Positions 1 through 9,680 of a stretch of DNA of 64,000 bases are shown piece by piece. The stretch's first letter is position 1. Every line of letters begins with the position of its first letter. A program made the translations under genes and the position numbers. The notes beneath the pieces were generated by a model. The model ran no database searches, was not told the DNA's origin, and worked only from the letters and a program-made list of their open reading frames with translations. Source of the stretch: Planosporangium mesophilum (lineage in GTDB: Bacteria; Actinomycetota; Actinomycetes; Mycobacteriales; Micromonosporaceae); assembly GCF_016863255.1 (NCBI RefSeq), contig NZ_BOON01000034.1, positions 62,001 through 126,000 on the forward strand, read 5' to 3'.

Positions 1-950
1 GCGGCGACCAGCGCGCGGATCCGGTCGTCCACGTCCCGGTCGCCCACGACGACCACCTCGACCGCGATCGAGTACGTGTCCTCGACCTCCGCCGCGGCCT
101 CCTCCAGCGCGGCGCCGAAGCGCTCGGCCGGCGAGGCGGTCGACTTGTACAGCCAGCCGCGCAGCGTCCGCTCCTGCGCCCGCGCCAGCCGCAGCACGCT
201 CTTGGGGTCTTCGGCCCCGCGCTGGATCAGCGCGAGCGTGTGCAGCACCTGGTCGTGGATCATCGCGGCGACCTCGGCGCGCTCCTGTTCCCGGATGCGG
301 GCCTCGCGCTCGGTCCGCAGCTGGCCGAACATCCGCCACAGCAGCGGCGCCAGCGCGAGCCCGGCACCGGCCAGCGCCAGCATCGCGAACAGCAGGCCGT
401 TGCCGAGGGCCGACAGCTCCGCGCCGGAGACGACGGCGACGGTACCGACGATGCCGGCGACCACCAGCGCGCCGCCACCGATCAGCCGCAGCAGGAAGCC
501 GCGCCGGTCGCCCTCCTCCAGGACCACCCCGAGCCAGGGTGCCTGCGGCACGGTCGCGGTCCAGCGCTCCCGCCGCTTGGGGTCGGACTGCTGCCAGATG
601 ATGCCGACGCCGACCGCCACGATCGCGACCAGCCAGCCGATCACCGATTTCACGCCGTTCATCCCGGACAGCGCCTGTACCAGCAGGATGCCCAGCCCGA
701 GCGCGATGAACGGGATCGCCTGGCGGCGGTCGCGCCGGCTCAGCTGCTGACCGGGCTGAGGCGGCAGCACCGCCCAGAAGGCCGCGTAGAGCAGGGCGCC
801 GAGGCCGCTGAAGCTGGCAAGGACGACGAACGCGACGCGCACCAGGGTCACGGACGCGTTGAGGTGCGCAGCGATACCGGCGGCGACCCCGGCGGCGACC
901 CGGCGGTCGGTGACCCGGTACAGGCGACGGGCCGCGACGGGCGTGGGCAT
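1..950 (-). CDS. PspC-domain sensor histidine kinase (3' end outside window)
   Basis: This is a membrane sensor kinase of the HisKA_3 (NarL-partner) class. Residues about 8-65 form a PspC domain containing the run VAAGVAAGIAAHLN, followed by four or more hydrophobic segments. The phosphoacceptor helix holds the motif MIHDQVLHTLAL, with His near residue 232. The ATPase domain runs off the left edge. Start 950 is preferred over 959 because GAGG lies 9 nt upstream of 950 and directly abuts 959. The gene is divergent from a PspC/LiaF-like gene, which resembles LiaFSR or MacRS envelope-stress systems. The cognate LuxR-type regulator would be expected just beyond the left edge. Confidence 0.85.
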   Translation of the reverse strand, partial: MPTPVAARRLYRVTDRRVAAGVAAGIAAHLNASVTLVRVAFVVLASFSGLGALLYAAFWAVLPPQPGQQLSRRDRRQAIPFIALGLGILLVQALSGMNGVKSVIGWLVAIVAVGVGIIWQQSDPKRRERWTATVPQAPWLGVVLEEGDRRGFLLRLIGGGALVVAGIVGTVAVVSGAELSALGNGLLFAMLALAGAGLALAPLLWRMFGQLRTEREARIREQERAEVAAMIHDQVLHTLALIQRGAEDPKSVLRLARAQERTLRGWLYKSTASPAERFGAALEEAAAEVEDTYSIAVEVVVVGDRDVDDRIRALVA

Positions 951-1041
951 CGGCGACATCCTCAATGAACGGGGTGGGGCTTGTCGATCGTCACACGCCG
1001 TGGCCTCCGCTGACCACCGGATCAATCCCTGGCCTGTGAAC

Positions 1042-1069
1042 TCAGGGTCAGGTCAGGGTCGATTCCTGA
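1042..1069. promoter_or_regulatory. Direct/inverted repeat, possible response-regulator operator
   Basis: TCAGGG occurs at 1042 and again at 1053, where it extends to TCAGGGTCGA. The second copy also forms an inverted repeat, TCAGG-N7-CCTGA (1053-1069). The element lies in the divergent region between the kinase and the PspC/LiaF-like gene. The arrangement TCAGGG-N5-YCAGGGTCGA recurs upstream of the other PspC gene at 7691-7711. A role as operator for the partner regulator is inferred. Confidence 0.5.
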
Positions 1070-1104
1070 GGTGACTAAGCCGGTGCCGGCGGCACGATCG
1101 TGGC

Positions 1105-2796
1105 ATGACCGAGAAGCCTGCCGGGAACGGGCCAACCGATCCGACCCCCGACGAGACGCCGCAGCACGCCGAAGAGCAGCCGCCGCGGGACGATACGGTA
1201 CGACTGCCCGACGACACGATGCCGCTGCCCCAGGACACCGCCGAGAGCGCGGCAGGAACGGCCGGGACCGGTGCGGCCGGGAGCGACGATGCCGGCACCG
1301 CCCGGAGCGCGGAGCCCGAGCGGCCCGAAAGCGTGCCGCCAGCTGGCAGCGTGCCACCGCCGGGGAGTGTGCCGCCCCCCGGCGGCTTCCCGCCGCCGTC
1401 GGGGAGCTTCTTCCCCCCGCCGCAGCCGACCGGTGGAGCCTTCGCGACCAAGTACGGCCTGATCCGCCCGCGGCAGGGCCGCTGGTTCGCCGGCGTGGCC
1501 GCCGGGATCGGCCGCGCCACCAACACCGACCCGGTGCTGTGGCGGGTGCTGCTCGGCGTGATGACGCTCTTCGGCGGCATCGGCCTCCTGGTGTACCTGC
1601 TCGGCTGGCTGCTCATCCCGGCCGAGGGTGACACCGCCTCGGCGGCGGAGGCGCTGATCGGCCGCGGTCAGTCCAGCACCTCGGCGGCCGTGACCCTGGG
1701 CCTCGCGGTACTCGCCGTGATCATGTTCCTCGTCGCCTTCTCGGACAACGTCCGCACCTCCCTGCTGGGCGCGGCAGTCATCCTCGGCGTGGCGGTACTC
1801 GTGTCGCGCGGCAGCAACCTCTTCGGCCGCCCGGCGAACACGCCACCGCCGCCGGCGGGTCCGCCGTCACCGGGGCCCGGCGGACCGCTCCCGCCGTTTG
1901 CCGCGCCGTCGACCGGCGGCCCGTCGGCCGCGCCGACGACGGTGTTCCCCACGACGTCGTTCCCGGCCGGCGACGCCCCCACCGCGCCGTTCGCCCGTAC
2001 CACCACCGAGTCCGGTACGACCGAGGCGCCGGCCGGCGGCTACCGGCCACCGTTCGCCCCGCACGGCCCGTACGCGAGCAGCAGCCCGTACGCCCAGTCG
2101 ATGGGGTACCCGCCGCCGCCCGCAACGCAGTACCCGGGGCTGGGCCAGCCCGTCCCGCCCCCGAAGCCCCCGAAGCCGCCGCGCGAGCGCTCCCGGCTGG
2201 GCCGGGTGGTCCTGTCGCTGGTCTGCCTCGCGCTGGGCGTACTGGCGATCCTCGACATCAGCCAGGGTGACTTCCCGGTTGCGGCCTACGTGGCGGTCCC
2301 GCTCGGGATCGTCGGGCTCGGCCTGGTCGTCGGCGCCTGGCTCGGCCGGGCCCGCTGGCTGATCCTCCCCGGCCTGGCGTTGACGGTCGCGCTGGTCGTC
2401 GTCACCGGCGCGGAGCACTGGAACGCCTCACACGTCGGCATCCCTCGCGGTGACGTGACCTGGGCACCGGTGAACGCGTCCGAGGTGACCCAGACCTACC
2501 GGACCGACGCCGGCAACGCGACGCTCGACCTGTCGCACGTCGACTTCCGCGACCACGACCTGGCGGTCGACGTCCGCGCCGACGTCGGCAACCTGGTGGT
2601 CATCCTGCCGCCCGCCGTCGACGTGGACGTCACCGCGATCGTCGACGTCGGCAGCGCGAGCGTGCTGGGCCAGAACTGGAGCGGCATGGGCAACAGCAGC
2701 CGCTCGGTCAGCGACAACGGCGCGGACGGTCCCGGGGGCGGAAAGCTGCACCTGACGGCGGCCGTCAATCTGGGCAAGTTGGAGGTACAACGATGA
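1105..2796 (+). CDS. PspC / LiaF-like multi-pass membrane protein
   Basis: This 563-residue protein has a Pro- and acid-rich N-terminus (1-110), a PspC domain (about 115-175, with AGVAAGIGRATNTD and LLGWLLIP), two further membrane segments, and a second Pro/Ala-rich linker. A second cluster of membrane helices lies at about 370-435. The C-terminal 120 residues form a soluble beta-rich domain resembling the LiaF C-terminal or toast-rack fold, with DLSHVDF and a DVRADVGNLVVILP stretch. It is likely the sensor-inhibitor component of a LiaFSR-type envelope-stress module with the divergent kinase. There is no Shine-Dalgarno sequence. CACGAT lies 6 nt upstream of the ATG, which suggests a leaderless transcript. 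Confidence 0.8.
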   Translation: MTEKPAGNGPTDPTPDETPQHAEEQPPRDDTVRLPDDTMPLPQDTAESAAGTAGTGAAGSDDAGTARSAEPERPESVPPAGSVPPPGSVPPPGGFPPPSGSFFPPPQPTGGAFATKYGLIRPRQGRWFAGVAAGIGRATNTDPVLWRVLLGVMTLFGGIGLLVYLLGWLLIPAEGDTASAAEALIGRGQSSTSAAVTLGLAVLAVIMFLVAFSDNVRTSLLGAAVILGVAVLVSRGSNLFGRPANTPPPPAGPPSPGPGGPLPPFAAPSTGGPSAAPTTVFPTTSFPAGDAPTAPFARTTTESGTTEAPAGGYRPPFAPHGPYASSSPYAQSMGYPPPPATQYPGLGQPVPPPKPPKPPRERSRLGRVVLSLVCLALGVLAILDISQGDFPVAAYVAVPLGIVGLGLVVGAWLGRARWLILPGLALTVALVVVTGAEHWNASHVGIPRGDVTWAPVNASEVTQTYRTDAGNATLDLSHVDFRDHDLAVDVRADVGNLVVILPPAVDVDVTAIVDVGSASVLGQNWSGMGNSSRSVSDNGADGPGGGKLHLTAAVNLGKLEVQR

Positions 2797-3029
2797 AGGC
2801 ACACCGGACCGACGGGCTGTCGCTCGCCTTCGGCCTCGTATTCCTGGCGGCGGTCGGCTGGTGGTTCTTCGGCCGTACCGTCGACCTGGCCCTCCCCCAG
2901 CTCGGCTGGTTCCTGGCCGCCGCTCTGATCATCTTCGGGGTGCTCGGGCTGTTCGGGGCGTTGCGGTCCGACTCCGGGCGCAAGGCGCACCAGGACGCGC
3001 GAGGAGACGAGGAGGGTCCTTCACAGTGA
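2793..3029 (+). CDS. Small two-helix membrane protein
   Basis: This 78-residue protein has two hydrophobic segments, LSLAFGLVFLAAVGWWFF and LGWFLAAALIIFGVLGLFGAL, followed by a charged tail. Its ATG overlaps the upstream stop codon (ATGA), so it is translationally coupled to the PspC/LiaF-like gene and probably belongs to the same stress module. No family is recognised with certainty. Confidence 0.75.
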   Translation: MKAHRTDGLSLAFGLVFLAAVGWWFFGRTVDLALPQLGWFLAAALIIFGVLGLFGALRSDSGRKAHQDARGDEEGPSQ

Positions 3030-3092
3030 GCTGAGCGGCTCAGACCCGGCGCTCCGCCGAACAGGCGAATATGCTGGCCGACGAGACCAGGC

Positions 3093-3127
3093 ACCGATCC
3101 GCACCCCGTCGCGGGGTGCGGATCGGT
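3093..3127 (+). terminator. Strong hairpin terminator
   Basis: A perfect 16-bp stem with a 3-nt loop begins ACCGATCCGCACCCCG. It lies 63 nt after the small membrane gene and ends 14 nt before the psd ribosome binding site. It probably ends the PspC operon, and it could also affect read-through into psd. Confidence 0.75.
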
Positions 3128-3151
3128 CGGTGATTACTTCAGGAGCCGACC

Positions 3152-4405
3152 TTGACGCAGTTCCCAGCACTTCCCGTGTCCGGCGGATCGCGGCGCCCGA
3201 TCCAGGTCGGGCCGCGCGCCGCCCGGGTGCTCGCCGCCGAACTGGCCCGCCACGGCGGCCCCAAGACAGGGCTGCTGGTCGGCGCCGACGCCGGCTCGGC
3301 CGCCCTCGCGGCGGCGATCGAGGCCCTGCTGCCCGACGACCGGCTCACGGTCGTCGCGGCCGACCAGACGGCCGCCACCGCGCTCCGTACCCACCTCGCC
3401 GGCCAGGGCCGGTGGGTGGAGGAACGGGTACGGGTCGCCGAGTCCCTCGGTGAGGCCGACCCGGCCGACGTGGTGATCCTCGCCGAGGCGCTGTCCGGTA
3501 CCGCCGAGGAGACCCGGACGCGGCTCGAAGAGCTGGTCAAGACCATGAACTCGGGCGGCGTCCTGTCACTGGTCGTGCCGGCAACCACGCTGCCCAGCGG
3601 TGCGGCGGACGAGATCGAGCGGCAGGCGGCGCTGTACGGCGTCGGCCACGACCTGGTGCTGCGCAACATCCCGCCGGTACGCGTGCACCGGCTCCGCTAC
3701 AGCGCGGCCGACCAGGCGGTGGTGGAGCGGATGCTGCCGGCGTACCGGTCCTCCAGCGTGTCGCTGACCCGGGGGATGAACATCGACTCCAACGGCGTCG
3801 CGGCGGCCGGCATCGCGCTCGGCCTGGCCGCGCTCGCCAAGGCCGCCCGGCCCAAGTCCAAGCTGTGGATGGTGCCCGCGCTGGCTGCGGCGCCGGTCGC
3901 GGCGTTCTTCCGCGACCCGCAGCGCGACACCCCCGAGGACCCGAAGGCGATCGTGGCCGCCAGCGACGGCAAGGTCCTGTCGGTGGAGCGGCTGCGCGAC
4001 GAGCGCTTCGGCGACGGCGAGTTCCTGCGGATCGCGGTCTTCCTGTCCGTACTGGACGTGCACGTCAACCGTTCACCGGTGGCCGGGCGGGTGCTCGAGC
4101 ACTTCGTCGAGGACGGCGGGTACGCGGCCGCCATGAAGGCCGCCGCCGAGCACAACGTCGCCGCCTACACGGTGCTCGACACCGCGTACGGGAAGGTCGT
4201 GGTGGCCCAGCGGACCGGGCTGATCGCCCGCCGCATCGTGCAGCGCGCGCCGGTCGGGTCGCTGCTGGCCCGCGGCGAGCGGTTCGGGCTGATCCGCTTC
4301 GGCTCGCGTACCGATGTCTACCTGCCCGCCGACCGGGCCACGCCGGAGGTCGGCCCGTCCGACCGGGTCGTCGGCGGGGTGACCGTGATCGCGCGCTGGC
4401 GCTGA
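3152..4405 (+). CDS. psd: Phosphatidylserine decarboxylase with N-terminal methyltransferase-like domain
   Basis: The enzyme converts phosphatidylserine to phosphatidylethanolamine. The catalytic domain is residues about 209-417. The self-cleavage site is IRFGS, in which Ser385 becomes the pyruvoyl group and splits the proenzyme into beta and alpha chains. FFRDP and the VHVNRSPVAG segment are also characteristic. Residues 1-200 are extra relative to the roughly 210-residue actinobacterial enzyme. They look like a degenerate class I methyltransferase fold, with GLLVGADAG in place of the SAM loop, then DVVILAEAL and a SGGVLSLVVPA strand. The start is TTG, with AGGAG (3141) six nt upstream. The gene is convergent with pssA, the preceding step. 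Confidence 0.9.
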   Translation: MTQFPALPVSGGSRRPIQVGPRAARVLAAELARHGGPKTGLLVGADAGSAALAAAIEALLPDDRLTVVAADQTAATALRTHLAGQGRWVEERVRVAESLGEADPADVVILAEALSGTAEETRTRLEELVKTMNSGGVLSLVVPATTLPSGAADEIERQAALYGVGHDLVLRNIPPVRVHRLRYSAADQAVVERMLPAYRSSSVSLTRGMNIDSNGVAAAGIALGLAALAKAARPKSKLWMVPALAAAPVAAFFRDPQRDTPEDPKAIVAASDGKVLSVERLRDERFGDGEFLRIAVFLSVLDVHVNRSPVAGRVLEHFVEDGGYAAAMKAAAEHNVAAYTVLDTAYGKVVVAQRTGLIARRIVQRAPVGSLLARGERFGLIRFGSRTDVYLPADRATPEVGPSDRVVGGVTVIARWR

Positions 4406-4414
4406 TACGCAAAA

Positions 4415-4445
4415 CCCCTGGGCCGGTCTACGACCGGCCCAGGGG
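4415..4445. terminator. Bidirectional terminator between psd and pssA
   Basis: A perfect 14-bp inverted repeat (CCCCTGGGCCGGTC) with a 3-nt loop is preceded by AAAA. It therefore has a U-tract when read leftward, and it serves both convergent genes. Confidence 0.85.
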
Positions 4446-4464
4446 TCCAGGGCTTGGAACAGAA

Positions 4465-5550
4465 CTACGCCGAGCGCTGGCGCAGCCACACCAGCGGGCC
4501 GCTGACCAGGTAGGCCATCACGATGCCGGCGAACGTCAACCGGTAGTCGATCAGGGCGCTGACCACCGGCAGCACCAGCAGCCACGGGGGCAGGCGCAGC
4601 AGGCGGGCCAGCTTCGCGTACGGGAAGCTGGAGACCATCGCCAGAGCGAGCAGCGCGACCACGCCGACCCGCACCGAGGCCGGGATCGCCGGCTCGATGA
4701 GCGTACCGAGGGCCAGCACCGCCGCGACCATGGTCGTCGGCACGCCGCAGAAGAACCTGCCGTCCTTCGGCGAGACGTTGAACCGGGCCAGCCGGATCGC
4801 GGCGCACACCGCGACCAGCGCACACGCCGGTACGGCCAGCCAGGCGGGCGCCGACCCGCCGAGCCACGCGTACACGACGACCGGCGCCGCGATGCCGAAC
4901 GAGCACATGTCGGCCAGGGAGTCCATCTGCGCCCCGAACGGGCTGGAGACGCCCAGCTTGCGGGCGAGCGCACCGTCGAGGCCGTCGAACGCGACGCAGG
5001 CGATCAGGCACAGCGCCGCCCACTTCGCGCTGACGCCGTTGACGGCCAGGAAGATGGCCGACATGCCGAGCACAAGGCTGCCGACCGTGCAGGCGTTGAC
5101 GAGAACGAACCGGATCCGCCGGGCCAGCGTCGGGTCACCGGGCAGGAGCGGGATCGCCAGCCCGTCGGCCGGGGCCGCGCTCGCCGGCGACGACTCCGGG
5201 CTCTGCAGCGCAACCGCGGCAGCCGCCGGCACGACGACGGCCGGCGCGACGACGGAAGCGGCCGGCAGGACGACGGAAGCGGCCGGCGCGATGGCCGGGG
5301 CTACCGATACGGTCCTCGCCCGGCGACGCAGGCGGACCTGGCCGGTTCGGCGGCCGTCGGCGGCGCGGTGCTCCGGCAGGATGAGCGTCGTCGCGCCCGA
5401 CGCCGACTCGGTGCGCCGGTGGCCTGGACGGCCGACCAGAAGCACCTGCCGGGCAAGCGAGCCGCTGCGACGCAGCCTGCCGGCCCATCCGCGGCCTGCG
5501 GGCCGCGGGCTGTCGATCGTGCGACGCCGACGCCAGGGGGCTTGCGGCAC
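4465..5550 (-). CDS. pssA: CDP-diacylglycerol--serine O-phosphatidyltransferase
   Basis: This membrane enzyme makes phosphatidylserine from CDP-diacylglycerol and serine, supplying Psd. The CDP-alcohol phosphotransferase signature DG-x2-AR-x8-G-x3-D-x3-D is complete (DGALARKLG...GAQMDSLAD, about residues 188-215), and it is flanked by roughly eight membrane helices. The first 135 residues are an Arg-rich then Ala/Val/Pro-rich extension with repeated PAASVV blocks, unusual for the family. The long form is supported by a GTG start at 5550 with GGAGG about 7 nt upstream. The start could still be further in if the extension is not translated. Confidence 0.9.
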   Translation of the reverse strand: MPQAPWRRRRTIDSPRPAGRGWAGRLRRSGSLARQVLLVGRPGHRRTESASGATTLILPEHRAADGRRTGQVRLRRRARTVSVAPAIAPAASVVLPAASVVAPAVVVPAAAAVALQSPESSPASAAPADGLAIPLLPGDPTLARRIRFVLVNACTVGSLVLGMSAIFLAVNGVSAKWAALCLIACVAFDGLDGALARKLGVSSPFGAQMDSLADMCSFGIAAPVVVYAWLGGSAPAWLAVPACALVAVCAAIRLARFNVSPKDGRFFCGVPTTMVAAVLALGTLIEPAIPASVRVGVVALLALAMVSSFPYAKLARLLRLPPWLLVLPVVSALIDYRLTFAGIVMAYLVSGPLVWLRQRSA

Positions 5551-5781
5551 CTAAATCCTCCACTGCAGGAACGGGGTTCCCACCCGTGCGGTTTGCGGCC
5601 TACACCATCGCATACGGAAGCGGGAATTGGCGACGCTCGACGCCGGAACTTTCTCCGCTTCTCGCCACACAAGGGGTGAACAGGACAAATCTTCACTACC
5701 GATTGTAACGATCTACGCTACCCATGGTCCAGCGTAGCGACCGCCGTCGTTATTCCCGGCCGGTCGCGGGCCGGTCACAGG

Positions 5782-6594
5782 TCATTGACGGAGATGCTCG
5801 CTAATGACCGTTTTTGCAGTTCGTGTCAAACGAAGATCGTCCAACTCCTGCGGCGAAAACCAGGCGGCCTCCGCCGTGGAGCCGCCGGCCCCCTCCGTGA
5901 CTCGAGGCGGCGTCGGGTCATCGACCATGACTCGATAGTGCACCCGTACGACGTGCCAGTCGATCGGGTAGCCCTCCGGCCCGACGGCGGCCGGGTTGTG
6001 GCCGCTCGACAGGCCCAGCAGCCCGGCGATCCGGCCACGCTGGTCGGCCTCCTCGGCCAGCTCCCGCAGCAGTCCGGCGGTGGGGGACTCGCCGAAGTCC
6101 GTGCCTCCCCCGGGCAGGTGCCACTCCCCCGCACCGGGATATCCCGGTGCGATCCGGGTCAGCAGGACCCACCCGCTGGCATCGGTGACCAGCCCGTACG
6201 CCCCGAACCGCTGCACCGTGTGCGGTGGCGGAGGCGGGCCCTCGACCGCCTGCAGCGGTACGGCCTCGGCCTGCTCGGCGGACACCCACTCGACCCGGCC
6301 GGGCAGTTCGCCGCCCGTGATCCGTACGTCGAAGAGCAGCCGGTCGTTGTGCGTCTCCCGGTCCGGCTCCCGGACCACGTCGGTGACCGCCTCGCGCAGC
6401 CCGGTCACGGCGACGGTCAGCCCGGTCTCCTCGGCCAGCGCGCGCGTCACCGCGTCGACCGGGTGCTCACCCTGCCGCACGGCCCCACCGGGCAGTTGCA
6501 GGACCCCCTCCGGAGTCCGGCACATCAGGATCCGCCCGTCGTCCAGGCAGACCCCGTACGCGCCGACCCGCCGCCCCCGCGTCGTTTCCCCCAC
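5782..6594 (-). CDS. Double Nudix-domain hydrolase
   Basis: The protein (270 aa) contains two Nudix domains in tandem. The first box ([24 protein letters not shown] split over about residues 35-58) has RA where the consensus has RE, so one catalytic glutamate is missing. The second ([13 protein letters not shown] then [13 protein letters not shown]) keeps the RE-x2-EE core. The substrate is unknown, perhaps an (oxidised) nucleotide or a nucleoside-diphosphate derivative. The GTG start lies 7 nt after TAGCGT, implying a leaderless mRNA. It is followed in the genome by a paralogue of the same architecture on the same strand. Confidence 0.85.
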   Translation of the reverse strand: MGETTRGRRVGAYGVCLDDGRILMCRTPEGVLQLPGGAVRQGEHPVDAVTRALAEETGLTVAVTGLREAVTDVVREPDRETHNDRLLFDVRITGGELPGRVEWVSAEQAEAVPLQAVEGPPPPPHTVQRFGAYGLVTDASGWVLLTRIAPGYPGAGEWHLPGGGTDFGESPTAGLLRELAEEADQRGRIAGLLGLSSGHNPAAVGPEGYPIDWHVVRVHYRVMVDDPTPPRVTEGAGGSTAEAAWFSPQELDDLRLTRTAKTVISEHLRQ

Positions 6595-6601
6595 GCGGCC
6601 G

Positions 6602-6607
6602 ACGCTA
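6602..6607 (-). promoter_or_regulatory. -10 element (TAGCGT) of a leaderless Nudix gene
   Basis: A TANNNT hexamer lies 7 nt upstream of the GTG at 6594, with no Shine-Dalgarno sequence between. This spacing is typical of leaderless actinobacterial promoters. Confidence 0.55.
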
Positions 6608-6651
6608 CCCGGCGACGGCGTGGCGCCGACGCGAACCGGCCACAGCGCCGA

Positions 6652-7602
6652 CTACCCGGCGACGGCGCCCAGCCCGGCCCGGTGCAGCGCCTCGACGGTC
6701 ACCTCGGTGCACGGCAGGCCGGCCAGCTCGTCGGGGGCGAACCAGCAGGCCCGGTCGGTCGAGCCGCCGGCGTCCAGTACCCGCGGCGGGGTAGGCACCG
6801 GCACCTGTACCCGGTAGAAGGCGCGTACCCCGTGCCAGTCGATCGGGTACCCCTCCGGGCCGAGCGACGCGGCGTCCCGGTGGCTCGCCACACCCAGCAG
6901 CTCGACCAGGTGACCACGCTGGCCGGTCTCCTCGACCAGCTCCCGCAGCAGGGCGACGCCGGGCTGCTCGCCGTAGTCGGTGCCACCGCCGGGCAGGTGC
7001 CAGTTGCCGCCGCCCGGGTACCCCGGCGCGACGCGGGTCAGCAGCACCTGGCCGTCCGGGTCGGTCGCCACCGCGTACGCGGCGAAGCGCTGGGCCCGGT
7101 GCAGGCCGTCCGGGCCGGGCACGGCGTAGAACGAGGGCAGCTCCGGCGGCCCGTCCGGGCGCAGGTCGATCGGGGCCGGCGGCAGGTCCAGGGCCATCGC
7201 GGTGAACGGGCGCAGCGGCAGCGCGGCGGCCTCCTCCACGCTGAACCAGCGCGCCAGGTCGGTCGGCTGGCCCACCCGATCGCGCAGCGCGCCGCCCCGG
7301 ATCGACACCTCATAGAGCAGCCGGTCGGTGTGCAGCACGATGCCGCGGCTGGGTAGCGCGCGCATGTCGGCGAGCACGTCGCGCAGCCGGGTGACCGTGA
7401 CCGACAGGCCGGTCTCGGCGGCGGTCTCGCGCACCACCGTGTCGAGGGGGTGCTCGCCGTGGTCGACCGCACCGCCGGGCAGGGACCAGGCGCCGGGCGT
7501 ACCGGACCGGGTCGATGCCCGCACGAGAAGGACCCGATCCAACGAATCGGTACATAAGGCGTAGGCCGCGATCTTGCGGAGGGGCTCCAGTGCGGGCGTC
7601 AC
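6652..7602 (-). CDS. Double Nudix-domain hydrolase, paralogue
   Basis: This 316-residue protein has the same two-domain layout as the gene immediately downstream. The first Nudix box (GGAVDHGEHPLDTVVRE then TAAETGL) has AE for EE. The second (GGGTDYGEQPGVA then LLRELVEETGQRG) is intact. Both proteins share motifs outside the box such as [20 protein letters not shown] and [10 protein letters not shown], so they come from one duplication of an already duplicated domain. The start is GTG with no Shine-Dalgarno sequence; CAGAAT 7 nt upstream could be a leaderless -10 element. Confidence 0.85.
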   Translation of the reverse strand: MTPALEPLRKIAAYALCTDSLDRVLLVRASTRSGTPGAWSLPGGAVDHGEHPLDTVVRETAAETGLSVTVTRLRDVLADMRALPSRGIVLHTDRLLYEVSIRGGALRDRVGQPTDLARWFSVEEAAALPLRPFTAMALDLPPAPIDLRPDGPPELPSFYAVPGPDGLHRAQRFAAYAVATDPDGQVLLTRVAPGYPGGGNWHLPGGGTDYGEQPGVALLRELVEETGQRGHLVELLGVASHRDAASLGPEGYPIDWHGVRAFYRVQVPVPTPPRVLDAGGSTDRACWFAPDELAGLPCTEVTVEALHRAGLGAVAG

Positions 7603-7678
7603 GGCGAAAATTCTGTCCGAAATATGTTACCTATCGGCGACCACTGTCGGATTGCTGACAGTCGCTGGACAGAACGTC

Positions 7679-7711
7679 TCAGGGGCGGCATCAGGGAGGG
7701 GCCAGGGTCGA
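7679..7711 (+). promoter_or_regulatory. TCAGGG direct repeats upstream of PspC gene
   Basis: TCAGGG occurs at 7679 and 7691 and is followed by CCAGGGTCGA at 7702. The last two copies have exactly the spacing and 3' extension of the repeat at 1042-1062. It lies 55 nt upstream of the start at 7766. A shared operator for the PspC-kinase regulator is inferred. Confidence 0.5.
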
Positions 7712-7765
7712 CGATCCGGGGCTCACCCGAGGCGCGACGGGCCGGTCGCAGGGCACCGTAGAGGC

Positions 7766-8014
7766 ATGACTGAGACGTACCGCAAGCTCTACCGCTCCCG
7801 TACCGACCGGATGGTCGCCGGCGTCTGCGGCGGCATCGCCGAGTACTCGAACATGGACCCGTCCATCGTCCGGGTGCTGTTCGTGGTCCTCGCGTTCTTC
7901 ACCGGCGGCGCCGCGCTGCTGGCGTACCCGATCCTGTGGCTGGTCGTACCGGAGCCGCCGCAGCAGCCCGCGGCCTGGACCCCGCCGGCGCCCACCGCCC
8001 CGCCGGCCGCCTGA
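7766..8014 (+). CDS. Small PspC-domain membrane protein
   Basis: This 82-residue protein is almost entirely a PspC domain (YRSRTDRMVAGVCGGIAEY then LFVVLAFFTGGAALLAYPIL), followed by a Pro/Ala tail. PspC proteins act at the cytoplasmic membrane in envelope-stress responses. The start at 7766 gives the usual N-terminus (MTETYRKLYRS). GAGG is only 1 nt upstream, so translation is more likely leaderless, with CACCGT 6 nt before the ATG. Confidence 0.85.
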   Translation: MTETYRKLYRSRTDRMVAGVCGGIAEYSNMDPSIVRVLFVVLAFFTGGAALLAYPILWLVVPEPPQQPAAWTPPAPTAPPAA

Positions 8015-8029
8015 CGCGGCCGGGTGGGG

Positions 8030-9583
<1,554 letters not shown>

Positions 9584-9589
9584 GAGCCG

Positions 9590-9595
9590 AGCCTA
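9590..9595 (-). promoter_or_regulatory. -10 element (TAGGCT) of leaderless guaA
   Basis: A TANNNT hexamer ends 6 nt before the guaA ATG, and no ribosome binding site is present. Confidence 0.6.
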
Positions 9596-9680
9596 TCCGC
9601 CGCGGGGCGGGTTCCCCCCGGTCGGGGCGGCTCAGCGGGCCCCCGCAAACGGTCCTGCCCGGTGAGCCTGCACACACCTC

